Assembly: GCF_001895025.1 (NCBI RefSeq)
Contig: NZ_BCXI01000009.1
Location: forward strand, 89,710-153,709
Direction: 5' to 3'
DNA: 64,000 bases
Origin: Rhodococcus zopfii NBRC 100606 = JCM 9919
GTDB taxonomy: Bacteria; Actinomycetota; Actinomycetes; Mycobacteriales; Mycobacteriaceae
Shown here: positions 21,571 through 29,294 of the stretch, piece by piece
Position numbering within the stretch: position 1 is the stretch's first letter
Layout of the letters: each line of letters starts with the position of its first letter
Notes under the pieces: model-generated
The model's input: only the letters and a program-made list of their open reading frames with translations
Databases searched by the model: none
What the model was told of the DNA's origin: nothing
Position numbers and translations under genes: made by a program

Positions 21571-22067
21571 CCGACATCGACCGCACCGAAGCCCGGCTGC
21601 GCCTGCACATCGGGGAGGCCGGTGCGGCTGTGCTGCGTCTGAACGAAGGCAGCCCGGCCGTCGCGACCGCCCTGACCAAGCTCGTTCAGGTCATCGCCGA
21701 CGAAGCCGCCCGCACACCGCGTTTCGCGAAGGCCCTGGCCGGTGCGATCGCCGCGGCCGGCGAACCGGCGGCCGCGCCTGCGCCGGCACCCGTCCCGGTG
21801 ACGCCGGTCGAGAAGAAGCCGGCCGCGCGCCGCGGCAAGCGTTCCCCCGGCCCGTTCGATCCGTTCGCGGTGTACCGCGCCGACGGCGAGGACGGTCTGC
21901 GCGCCCGGCTCGCGCCCCTCGAACTCGAACAGCTCAAGGACATCGTCGCCGAACACAACATGGACTACGACCGGCTGGCGATGCGGTGGCGCACGGCGTC
22001 GAAACTGCACGATCGCATCGTCGAACGCGTCAAGGCTGCGTGGACAAAAGGCGACGCGTTCCGCTGA
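21567..22067 (+). CDS. Small partner protein of the ParA-like ATPase, unknown family
   Basis: A 166-residue protein starting at GTG 21567 within the ParA stop region (GTGA overlap), so almost certainly coupled. The N-terminal domain (1-60) is helical, an Ala/Pro linker (about 66-85; PAAAPAPAPVPVTPVEKK) and a basic patch (ARRGKR) follow. The C-terminal domain (about 92-166) reads DPFAVYRADGEDGLRARL then WRTASKLHDRIVERVK. A ParA partner with a basic segment could bind DNA or a cargo and stimulate ATP hydrolysis, but no ParB motif is present and I do not know the family. Confidence 0.72.
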   Translation: MTDIDRTEARLRLHIGEAGAAVLRLNEGSPAVATALTKLVQVIADEAARTPRFAKALAGAIAAAGEPAAAPAPAPVPVTPVEKKPAARRGKRSPGPFDPFAVYRADGEDGLRARLAPLELEQLKDIVAEHNMDYDRLAMRWRTASKLHDRIVERVKAAWTKGDAFR

Positions 22068-22071
22068 GCTG

Positions 22072-22491
22072 TCACATCCTGCCGCGTTTGCGCCACTCGA
22101 TCGCGGGGCAGGTGTCCATCACCATCGGGACACCCGCGGCGATGGTCCGGTCGAACGCGTCCTCGTCGACGACGCCGAGCTGGAACCACACGGCCTTCGC
22201 GCCGATGTCCACCGCCTGGTCCGCGAACTCGCCTGCGGCCTCCGATCGGCGGAACACATCGACGACGTCGATCGGGAACGGCACGTCCGCGAGCGTCGCG
22301 TAGCCCTGCTCACCGAGCACCGTCTGCGCCGACGGGTGGATCGGGACGATACGTTTGCCGCGCGATTGCAACAGCCCCGCGATCTCGTACGCGGTCCGGG
22401 TCGGATCGCCGGACAACCCGACGACCGCCCACGTGTCGCATTCGTCGAGCATGAACTCGACGGCATCGGGGTCCTGCCACGAACTGGTCAT
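22072..22491 (-). CDS. CoA-binding domain protein (YccU-like)
   Basis: A 139-residue single-domain protein of the succinyl-CoA-synthetase-like CoA-binding fold. Seen: WAVVGLSGDPTRTAYEIAGLL (nucleotide-loop), GKRIVPIHPS, VDVFRR and the closing MDTCPAIEWRKR. Proteins of this size bind CoA and are widespread but their role is not settled. It is convergent with the ParA partner (4 bp apart) and 12 bp downstream of the serine-hydrolase-like gene on the same strand. Confidence 0.82.
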   Translation of the reverse strand: MTSSWQDPDAVEFMLDECDTWAVVGLSGDPTRTAYEIAGLLQSRGKRIVPIHPSAQTVLGEQGYATLADVPFPIDVVDVFRRSEAAGEFADQAVDIGAKAVWFQLGVVDEDAFDRTIAAGVPMVMDTCPAIEWRKRGRM

Positions 22492-22503
22492 GGCGGCAAA
22501 ATA

Positions 22504-23289
22504 CTAGGGAATCGTCGTCCCTGTCCCCGGTACGCACAGCGGCGGCACCGTCGGGACGCACAACGGTTCGACCGGTGGTGGTGCGGCCCGCCCGTCCGTG
22601 AACGCGGCGGTCACGTCGGACGAAAGCTGCTCGGCCGAACCGTAGGTCGACGCGGCGACCACGAAATCCGTTCCGAAGGAGGCGGATGCGTGCGCGGAAA
22701 CGTGATCGTCCGTCCATCCCCATTTGGTGCCGATCACCCCCGGCAGCCGAGCGGTACCGAAGTCCTGTGCGGTTCCGTCCGCCGCTCGTTCATGGGCCGA
22801 CGCCATGGCCGCGAGCACCGGTGACCCGGGATCCGTGCGAATCTTCGTATCCAGGTAGGTGACCATGTCGTAGGTCGACGTCGTCGCGCTTCCCCAGTAT
22901 CCGGAGGTGCGCGTGTCGATCAGGCCGAACGCGGCGGTCGTCGTGCCGATCGCGCCGGGGTACTTCGCGTGCAGCCGCTCGGCGATCCCGTCGTCGGAGG
23001 AGCGGATCATCTCGACGGCGGCGTCACGATCCGCGGGATCGCCGAGCCGGACGACGTGCTCGGCGAGATAGAGCTTGGCGATCGACATCGCGGTGCGCGA
23101 TTGGTGTTCGTTCGCCGTTCCGGTACGCACACCGGACAGCGAGGCGAACGAGATCTGCGTGCGGGCGGGGGCACTCACCGTCCCGTCGGGGGCCGGTATC
23201 GGTGTCGGCGCTGCCCACGCGGACGGGGGTCCCAGCACAATCGCCATCAGCGCGGCAGCGGCCGCGAATATCTTCGCCGTCCTGCGCAT
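22504..23289 (-). CDS. Exported beta-lactamase/transpeptidase-like serine hydrolase
   Basis: A 261-residue protein with a signal peptide (RRTAKIFAAAAALMAIVLG, cleavage after AWA) and a class A beta-lactamase-like arrangement. The candidate triad motifs are S69-I-A-K72 (SxxK), S98-D-D (in place of SDN) and K189-W-G (in place of KTG). This suggests a penicillin-recognising fold acting outside the membrane, though activity on peptidoglycan or beta-lactams is unproven and the motif changes are notable. The tail is Pro-rich (PPPVEPLCVPTVPPLCVPG) with two Cys in a near-repeat. It precedes the CoA-binding gene. Confidence 0.7.
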   Translation of the reverse strand: MRRTAKIFAAAAALMAIVLGPPSAWAAPTPIPAPDGTVSAPARTQISFASLSGVRTGTANEHQSRTAMSIAKLYLAEHVVRLGDPADRDAAVEMIRSSDDGIAERLHAKYPGAIGTTTAAFGLIDTRTSGYWGSATTSTYDMVTYLDTKIRTDPGSPVLAAMASAHERAADGTAQDFGTARLPGVIGTKWGWTDDHVSAHASASFGTDFVVAASTYGSAEQLSSDVTAAFTDGRAAPPPVEPLCVPTVPPLCVPGTGTTIP

Positions 23290-23380
23290 ATACCCGAACG
23301 CTAGTCCTTCGGCCGTCACGATGGGGCCGTACCGGTAGGTTGCTGCGAAAGGTTCGAAACCCTGAAAGGGAGGGCGCCGC

Positions 23381-24223
23381 GTGTCCGAGACCGGTACCGA
23401 GAAGTCCGTTGTCGTCGATCGCGACGGGACCGTCGCGATCGTGCGGTTGAACCGCCCCGACCGGCTCAACGCCTTCACCACCGAGATGTGCCACCGGCTG
23501 CTCGAGGTCTTCGACGAACTCGACGCCGACGACGACGTGCGGGCGATCGTGCTCACCGGAACCGGCCGGGCCTTCTGCGCGGGCGCGGACCTCGGTGCCG
23601 GCGGCGACACATTCGTTCTCGACGACGGTCCCCACACCGGCGGCGCACCCGCCGACACGGGCGGCCTGGTCTCCCTGCGGATCTTCCGTTCCACCAAACC
23701 GGTCATCGCGGCCATCAACGGTCCCGCCGCCGGCGTCGGTGTCACCATGACCCTGCCCGCCGATATCCGGATCGCTTCGGACACAGCAAAATTCGGCTTC
23801 GTGTTTGCGCGTCGCGGGCTGGTGCCGGAAGCCTGCTCCACGTGGTTCCTGCCCCGTGTGGTGGGGATCTCCACCGCCGTCGAATGGACCGTCGGCGGGA
23901 AGATGGTGCCCGCGGACGAAGCGCTCGCGCGCGGCCTGGTGCGCGAACTCGTCCCGGCCGACCGGGTCCTCGACCGCGCCCTCGAGGTCGCCCGCGAACT
24001 CGTCTCCGGGACCGCGCCGGTCTCGGTGGCCCTGACCCGGCAACTGATGTGGCGGATGCTCGGTGCATCCGGGCCGGAGGTCGCGCACCGGGCCGAGTCC
24101 ATCGGCATCTACGTCCGCGGCGCCTCCGACGACGTGCGTGAAGGTGTCGAGGCGTTCCTCGAGAAGCGGGAGCCGCAGTTCCCCAACCGCGTTTCGGACG
24201 GGCTGCCGGATCTGTTCGACTAG
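23381..24223 (+). CDS. Enoyl-CoA hydratase/isomerase family protein (crotonase)
   Basis: A 280-residue crotonase with oxyanion-hole segments GRAFCAGADLG and NGPAAGVGVTM. A candidate catalytic acid lies in RRGLVPEACSTW. It would hydrate or isomerise an unsaturated acyl-CoA in beta-oxidation-like breakdown. It is strikingly similar to the gene at 55158-56000 over its full length without gaps, so the two are paralogues. A run of DTGG/GAPAD between about 78 and 92 is shared by both. It is single, and its last 4 bases overlap the end of the convergent Ltp gene. Confidence 0.88.
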   Translation: MSETGTEKSVVVDRDGTVAIVRLNRPDRLNAFTTEMCHRLLEVFDELDADDDVRAIVLTGTGRAFCAGADLGAGGDTFVLDDGPHTGGAPADTGGLVSLRIFRSTKPVIAAINGPAAGVGVTMTLPADIRIASDTAKFGFVFARRGLVPEACSTWFLPRVVGISTAVEWTVGGKMVPADEALARGLVRELVPADRVLDRALEVARELVSGTAPVSVALTRQLMWRMLGASGPEVAHRAESIGIYVRGASDDVREGVEAFLEKREPQFPNRVSDGLPDLFD

Positions 24224-24993
24224 AGGCCGGCCTGATCGACTCCGTACTCGGCCTGCGTTCTGGTGTATCCCTCGAACATCAACTGGTCGATCAGGCCCTG
24301 ACGCGAAAAGGCGGTGTAGTCGAGATAGTCCTCCGCGGCTTTCGCGGCCTGCTCATTCCAATCGGGTGAAATGTAGTCCACGGCGAAAGTCGCGTCCTCG
24401 GTGGAGTAGTCCTCGAACTCCAGCTGCTCGATCAGACCCTGGCGCGAGAATGCGGTGTAGTCGAGATAGTCGCTCGCCGATCGTACGGCGTTCCTCTGCC
24501 CCGCAGTCATCCCGGCCTGCGTCCTTGCCGGCGCCGTGGTCGCCGGTTCGACGGTCACGGTACGTGCCTGGGTCACTGTTTCGACAGGCGTCACCAGTGT
24601 CTGTGTGGGTGTCGGGCCGGCAGTCGAGGTTGTTGCCGTTGTTGTGGAGGGGACTTTGGTCGAGGTCGTCGGTTTCGTGGTGGCCGGGGTAGTTTCCGTC
24701 GCACTGGACTGCGTCGTTTCCGCCTGAGCGCTCGATGCCTCGTCAGAGGACCTGCCGAGAGAGCCGAACGCGCCGGCGACGACGACGAGCACCGCTGCCG
24801 CCCCCGCGATCCACGGCCATTTCTTGCGGTTCGTCTGGCCGGACCCCGGGACTGCAGGCAACTCCGGCATGGGTTCGGGCAGTGTCGGGCTCGCCGGGTA
24901 TGGCTGAACCGCTGACGTCCACTGCTGTCCGTCCCACCACCGCAGTTGCGCGGAGCCTTCGGGGTCGGGATGCCATCCAGCAGGTGTAGTCAT
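24220..24993 (-). CDS. Membrane-anchored protein with two Ltp repeats
   Basis: A 257-residue protein. Residues 1-35 form a DUF2510-type motif (GWHPDPEGSAQLRWWDGQQW). A single transmembrane helix spans about 59-78 (WPWIAGAAAVLVVVAGAFG), then a Thr/Ser-rich stalk (about 85-155). The end carries two Ltp repeats (about 170-210 and 215-257), each with SDYLDYTAFSRQGLI-type sequence. Ltp domains occur in phage TP-J34 lipoprotein, which blocks superinfection by interfering with DNA entry, and in many actinobacterial surface proteins. Here the anchor is a helix, not a lipid. A phage-exclusion or cell-wall role is possible. Confidence 0.82.
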   Translation of the reverse strand: MTTPAGWHPDPEGSAQLRWWDGQQWTSAVQPYPASPTLPEPMPELPAVPGSGQTNRKKWPWIAGAAAVLVVVAGAFGSLGRSSDEASSAQAETTQSSATETTPATTKPTTSTKVPSTTTATTSTAGPTPTQTLVTPVETVTQARTVTVEPATTAPARTQAGMTAGQRNAVRSASDYLDYTAFSRQGLIEQLEFEDYSTEDATFAVDYISPDWNEQAAKAAEDYLDYTAFSRQGLIDQLMFEGYTRTQAEYGVDQAGL

Positions 24994-25145
24994 GATTGTT
25001 CTTTACCTAGCGAATAATCCGCCGTTACCGGATGTGGCGACGATCACACGACTGCTGCGGTGGAGTCGAATTCGTATCCGGTGGTCCGGTTCGGCGATGG
25101 CCGTCGCGTGGCCCGTGAGAATCGCTGACTGACCGTCGCAATCGA

Positions 25146-25718
25146 TCAGATCAGGTAGAGCACGAGCGCCGCCGCGATCAGTGCGACGAGCCAGCCGTCG
25201 GTCGCCCACCGCAACCAGCGCGGGGCGCCGCGGACCTCCATGAAGGTCCGGATGATCAGGCGGCACTTGACGGCGGCGAGTGCGAGGACCAGCACGGTGA
25301 TCGGCACGCTGGCACCGACCGTCGTCGTTGAGTGGCCGGGCGCGAGCCACCACGATCCGATGGTGATGGCCGTCAGCGCGAGCCACGTGACGGTGATGGT
25401 GCGGGTCGACGTGCCGGCCCGGGTCTTCGTCGCTTCTGTCATGTGATAGCCGACCGGCCCGTTGGTGATCGCGGCGCCGCCGAGCAGGACCAGCAGCAGA
25501 CAGAACCCGATCTGGATCATGCTGTGGTGCTGTGCGAAGAACTCGACCTTCTGGACGGTCGACACGTCCGGCCGCGGTGGTGGCGTCACCCGCGTCAGCA
25601 GGCAGATGATCACGCCGAACACGGCGTAGAAGCCTGGGAAGATCCAGTAGACGAGCCAGACGTCGGGTTTGCCACCCCGCGCCGCCCCGGGCTGAGGGCC
25701 GTGTGGAAGGCGGCGCAT
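25146..25718 (-). CDS. Membrane protein with cytochrome c oxidase subunit IV-like C-terminus
   Basis: About 190 residues with five predicted helices. The last three (about 105-190) look like prokaryotic cytochrome c oxidase subunit IV, with KCRLIIRTFMEVRGAPRWLR between the last two. The first two (VYWIFPGFYAVFGVIICLL and MIQIGFCLLLVLLGGAAI), separated by TPPPRPDVSTVQKVEFF, are extra. Usual members are about 90-110 residues. No other oxidase subunit is nearby, so this is an orphan, perhaps of a terminal oxidase or nitric oxide reductase. The first ATG is at 25718, with weak ribosome site, so the true start may differ. Confidence 0.68.
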   Translation of the reverse strand: MRRLPHGPQPGAARGGKPDVWLVYWIFPGFYAVFGVIICLLTRVTPPPRPDVSTVQKVEFFAQHHSMIQIGFCLLLVLLGGAAITNGPVGYHMTEATKTRAGTSTRTITVTWLALTAITIGSWWLAPGHSTTTVGASVPITVLVLALAAVKCRLIIRTFMEVRGAPRWLRWATDGWLVALIAAALVLYLI

Positions 25719-25838
25719 GGCCCGGGGTCTTCTCCTCGCCGGCGCCGGGGGGTGACACCGATCGTGTCGGACTGTCGGGTCAGAATGTCTCCACGTGCCG
25801 GGGTGCAGCCCGGCACGTGGAGACAAGCCGGAGGAAAC

Positions 25839-26924
25839 GTGACCGATACTCACACGACGACACTGCCGCGCGACCACCGGTGGGTCGTCGTCGACGTCGA
25901 GACCTCGGGTCTGCGCCCCAACGCCCACCGCGTGCTCAGCGTCGCCGCGCTGGTCCTGGACGCGGACGGCATGGTCGAGCGTGAGTTCTCCACCCTCGTG
26001 AACCCGGACTGCGATCCCGGTCCCGTCCACGTCCACAACCTGACCCGCGAACGACTCGCCGGCGCACCGCGATTCGAGGACATCTCCCGCGACCTCGCCG
26101 ACATACTCGACGGCGGCACCCTCGTCGCCCACAACGCCACGTTCGACTACGGCTTCCTCGACGCCGAATTCCGCCGCGCCGGAACGTCCCTGCCCGTGCA
26201 GCACCGGCTGTGCACGATGGCGCTGTCGCGACGCCTCGAACTCGACGTCCCCAACTTCCGGCTCGCCACCCTCGCGCAGCACTGGAAGGTGCAGCAGCTG
26301 CAGGAACACGACGCCTACGACGACGCTCGCGTCCTGTCCGAGGTGTTCCGGCACAGCGCCGCGCTGGCGGACAGCCTGCAGCTGCCACTGCCCGTCGTGA
26401 ACTGCCGCGGACGCAGGGCCGCCTACCCGGATTCGGTGCCGCGTGTGGCGTGTGACTGGCAGAACCCGGGCCGGCTCACCGACGCCGGTCTCGTGCAGGG
26501 CATGAAGGTCGTCGTCAGCGGCTCGACCACCACCCCGCGCCTGACGCTCGCATCCCGCATGACCGTCGCCGGCCTCGACGTGATGAACCAGGTCAGCCGC
26601 CAGACCAGCGTGCTGGTGTGCAACGACCCGATCGTGCAGACCGGCAAGGTCCGCAAGGCCATGGCGCTGGACATCCCGATCATCGACGAACCGCAACTCG
26701 AAGAGCTGCTCGCCCGGGTGCGGCCCGGTGTGCCGAAGGTCGCGACCGTCATCGACGTGGTGCCCCAGCCCGGAATGCCACTGGAGACGCCGATCGTCAT
26801 CGAGCAGTCCGCCGCACCGGCCGAGATCCCCGCCCGGACCTGGGCACTGGCCGGGCAGAAGCCGAAACTGTGGTCCGGGCGTCGCGTGTTGCTGCTCGGC
26901 GGCAATCACCTCGACGGGTGCTGA
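25839..26924 (+). CDS. DEDDh exonuclease (DnaQ-like) with a BRCT-like domain
   Basis: A 361-residue protein. The N-terminal 3'-5' exonuclease domain has all acidic ligands: Asp19 and Glu21 (VVDVETSG), Asp103 (HNATFDYGFL), and His157 with Asp162 (EHDAYDDAR). After a linker, residues about 225-300 look like a BRCT domain (GMKVVVSGSTTTPRLTLA and VLVCNDPIVQTGKVRKA). The combination suggests a DNA repair or polymerase III epsilon-like exonuclease recruited by a partner. GTG 25839 follows GGAGG. Its stop overlaps the TerD-like start, so the three genes 25839-28539 form an operon. Confidence 0.85.
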   Translation: MTDTHTTTLPRDHRWVVVDVETSGLRPNAHRVLSVAALVLDADGMVEREFSTLVNPDCDPGPVHVHNLTRERLAGAPRFEDISRDLADILDGGTLVAHNATFDYGFLDAEFRRAGTSLPVQHRLCTMALSRRLELDVPNFRLATLAQHWKVQQLQEHDAYDDARVLSEVFRHSAALADSLQLPLPVVNCRGRRAAYPDSVPRVACDWQNPGRLTDAGLVQGMKVVVSGSTTTPRLTLASRMTVAGLDVMNQVSRQTSVLVCNDPIVQTGKVRKAMALDIPIIDEPQLEELLARVRPGVPKVATVIDVVPQPGMPLETPIVIEQSAAPAEIPARTWALAGQKPKLWSGRRVLLLGGNHLDGC

Positions 26925-27685
26925 TGCGCTCCCGCATCACCCAGCTCGGCGCCCGGCCCGCGCTCAACTTCACCGCCGCGGTCACCGACGTGCTCGTCCT
27001 CGACGGCGGCCACGACGACAAACGCATGCCGCGCGTCACGGCGCGGCAGCTCCCGATCCTCAGCCAGGAGGACGTCGACGCCGCCCTCGACCGGGGTGTC
27101 GTGCCCCCGCACATGCGTCTCGAAGCGCAACTGTCCGCGCCCGTGCTGTCCCGCGGCGAGGTCATCGACCTGCCCGCGAAGAACTCGTCGTGGGCGGTGA
27201 ACGTCGCATGGAAGGCCGAGGCCGTCGGCGACGAGTCGGGTATGGACCCGATCGATGTCGACGTCGTCGCGTTCCTGCTCGGACCGGACGACAAGGTCGA
27301 CACCGACGACGATTTCGTGTTCTACAACAACCCGCTCGTCGACGACGGGGTTGTCGAGCTGACCGTCGATGGGCCCAGCGAACAGTGCGTGCGTCTCGAC
27401 CTCGCCGGGCTGCCCGAGGACTGCCACCGCATCGCCATCGCCGCGGCCATCGACGGTGACCGCACGTTCGGTGATCTCGGTGCCGTGTCGGTGAGCGTCG
27501 ACGGCGACGACACCACCGCCGCGACGTTCGTCCTCGACGCCGGCACCACCGAACGCACCATGGTGCTCACCGAGATCTACCGGCGTGCCGGCAAGTGGCG
27601 AGTGCGTGCGGTCGGGCAGGGATACGACGACGACCTGGCCGCACTGGTCCTCCGGTACGGCGTCGACGTCGCTGAGGAGGACTGA
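26924..27685 (+). CDS. TerD-domain stress protein
   Basis: A 253-residue protein. Residues about 70-250 form a TerD domain: WAVNVAWKAEAVGDESGMDP, DVDVVAFLLGPDDKV, and acidic calcium-type residues DTDDDFVFYNN. The usual core of TerD proteins is about 190 residues; here an extra 60 N-terminal residues (RITQLGARPALNFTAAVTDV) precede it. TerD proteins bind calcium and are linked to tellurite, phage and stress resistance, often near nuclease or membrane partners. ATG 26924 overlaps the exonuclease TGA; GTG 26918 is an alternative. The sulfurtransferase follows after 2 bp. Confidence 0.82.
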   Translation: MRSRITQLGARPALNFTAAVTDVLVLDGGHDDKRMPRVTARQLPILSQEDVDAALDRGVVPPHMRLEAQLSAPVLSRGEVIDLPAKNSSWAVNVAWKAEAVGDESGMDPIDVDVVAFLLGPDDKVDTDDDFVFYNNPLVDDGVVELTVDGPSEQCVRLDLAGLPEDCHRIAIAAAIDGDRTFGDLGAVSVSVDGDDTTAATFVLDAGTTERTMVLTEIYRRAGKWRVRAVGQGYDDDLAALVLRYGVDVAEED

Positions 27686-27687
27686 CC

Positions 27688-28539
27688 ATGACCCTTGTCT
27701 CCCCGGAAGAGCTCGCCGAACTCCTCGCGTCCGGAACCTCGGTGCGCGTGCTCGACGTCAGGTGGTCGCTCGCCGAACCAGACGGCCACGCGGCGTTCGA
27801 GAGTGGGCACATCCCGGGCGCGGTGTACGTCGACCTGGAAACCGACCTCAGCGACCACACCGTGCCCGGCCGCGGCCGGCACCCGTTGCCGTCCGGCGAC
27901 GCCCTCGAAGCGTCGCTGCGGCGGTGGGGTGTCGACGACGGCGACACCGTCGTCGTCTACGACGACTGGAACCGTGCCGGTTCCTCCCGCGCATGGTGGA
28001 TGTTGCGCGCCGCCGGACTCGGGGACGTGCGGATCCTCGACGGAGGACTCGGCGCGTGGCGCGCGCTCGGCAAGCCCGTCGGCACCGAGGTCGAATCACC
28101 CCGGCCTGGCTCGATCACCCTTGTGCACAGGAACTTCGACGCAGGCGCGCTCGCAACCCTCACCGCCGCCGACGCCGCGGAACTCGCCCGCGACGGCGTG
28201 CTCCTCGACGCCCGCGCGCCCGAACGATTCCGCGGCGAGATCGAACCGATCGACCCGGTCGCCGGGCACATTCCGGGGGCGGTGAACCTGCCGTCCACCG
28301 CACTGCTCGGGCCGGACGGCCGGTTCGCGCCCGCCGACGACCTGCGTGCTCTGTTCGCGGCGCGCGGCGTCGACGGCGGGAACGAGGCCGGCGCCTACTG
28401 CGGGTCGGGCGTAACCGCCGCGGTGGTCGTCGCCGCCGCCGAGGTCGCGGGCATCGATCTCGCGCTGTTCCCCGGTTCGTGGTCGCAATGGTCGTCGGAT
28501 CCGGCCAATCCCGTCGAAACCGGCCCCGCCACAGACTGA
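27688..28539 (+). CDS. sseA: 3-mercaptopyruvate/thiosulfate sulfurtransferase
   Basis: A 283-residue enzyme with two rhodanese domains (about 1-140 and 155-280). The active-site loop is Cys238-G-S-G-V-T (YCGSGVTA), the form seen in 3-mercaptopyruvate sulfurtransferases, while thiosulfate rhodaneses often have CRxGxT. The inactive first domain has DDWNRAGSSR. It transfers sulfur to cyanide, thioredoxin or another acceptor in the cytoplasm. It is the last gene of the exonuclease-TerD operon, so a stress or redox context is likely. The symbol is a family-level guess. Confidence 0.82.
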   Translation: MTLVSPEELAELLASGTSVRVLDVRWSLAEPDGHAAFESGHIPGAVYVDLETDLSDHTVPGRGRHPLPSGDALEASLRRWGVDDGDTVVVYDDWNRAGSSRAWWMLRAAGLGDVRILDGGLGAWRALGKPVGTEVESPRPGSITLVHRNFDAGALATLTAADAAELARDGVLLDARAPERFRGEIEPIDPVAGHIPGAVNLPSTALLGPDGRFAPADDLRALFAARGVDGGNEAGAYCGSGVTAAVVVAAAEVAGIDLALFPGSWSQWSSDPANPVETGPATD

Positions 28540-28691
28540 TCGATCTCCGGCCGCCGTCCTGGCCGGGGGAGGGGAGTCTTCACCCGGCTGGGCCAGGGAT
28601 CGACTTCCGGCTTTCGGTCGCGGGGTGTGCCGGCACCGCCGCCGCCCGAACGGTCCGCATCCGCGAACCGCACCGCGTCCGCGTCGTGTGG

Positions 28692-29186
28692 TCAGCGCCA
28701 CGACGTTTCGGGCTCGCTCACCGAGATGCTGCGGGAGAGGCCGTCCGATGTGTAGACGTTGTGTGTTCCGGGATCGACGACGGGGCTTCGCGGAGCGTCG
28801 CCGACCCGGTGGGTACGAACCAACTCCATTGTTTCCAGGTTGATTTCGGATGCAGTGCCGCCACTGAAGTTCGTGATGTACAGCGACTGCCGGGCCGGAT
28901 CGATTGCAGAGTCGCCGCCGCCGTCGAACGCGACGGGGTATGGGCCGGTGTCGGTGGAGGGGTCGATGACGTCGACTTTTCCTCCAGTCCAATCGAATTC
29001 ACCGCCGATCGGAATCGGGACGTACAGTCGTCCGGTGATCACGGCGAATCCCCGGGAAACCTCCGGGTACTCGTTCCCGATTCGGAATCTCGACGTGACG
29101 ACCTTGTGGGCCGTATCGATCACGGTGAATTCGTCGGCTCCGACGATGTGTCGCCCCGTGTCACGAGTACGTCCTCCGCCCGTCAT
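28692..29186 (-). CDS. YVTN-type beta-propeller fragment, possibly degenerate
   Basis: A 164-residue frame with blade-like repeats: DEFTVIDTAHKVVTS, GKVDVIDPSTDTG, SLYITNFSGGTASEINLETMELV and VVDPGTHNVYTSDG. They resemble YVTN/YncE-type seven-bladed propellers. A complete propeller needs about 300 residues and usually a signal peptide; neither is present. Codon use and GC content look lower than the neighbours. It may be a truncated acquired gene or the remnant of a secreted protein. The ATG at 29186 has no clear ribosome site. Confidence 0.5.
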   Translation of the reverse strand: MTGGGRTRDTGRHIVGADEFTVIDTAHKVVTSRFRIGNEYPEVSRGFAVITGRLYVPIPIGGEFDWTGGKVDVIDPSTDTGPYPVAFDGGGDSAIDPARQSLYITNFSGGTASEINLETMELVRTHRVGDAPRSPVVDPGTHNVYTSDGLSRSISVSEPETSWR

Positions 29187-29294
29187 CGAGTGAATGCCGA
29201 CCCCCGGCGTTTGCCACCCGAATCAATCACACTGCGGCGGTGCTGCACAGTCGGTCGAATGATCCACACGGCACGCGCCGTACGGTGATTGCGC

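Noticed and set aside
20713..22067. Plasmid or replication origin because of ParA
   Set aside because: No replication protein, no iteron or DnaA-box cluster and no ParB; the flanks are ordinary chromosomal genes.
25003..25758. Alternative minus-strand frame over the COX4-like gene
   Set aside because: That frame gives Arg/Pro-rich sequence, whereas the chosen frame gives five hydrophobic helices and the subunit IV signature.
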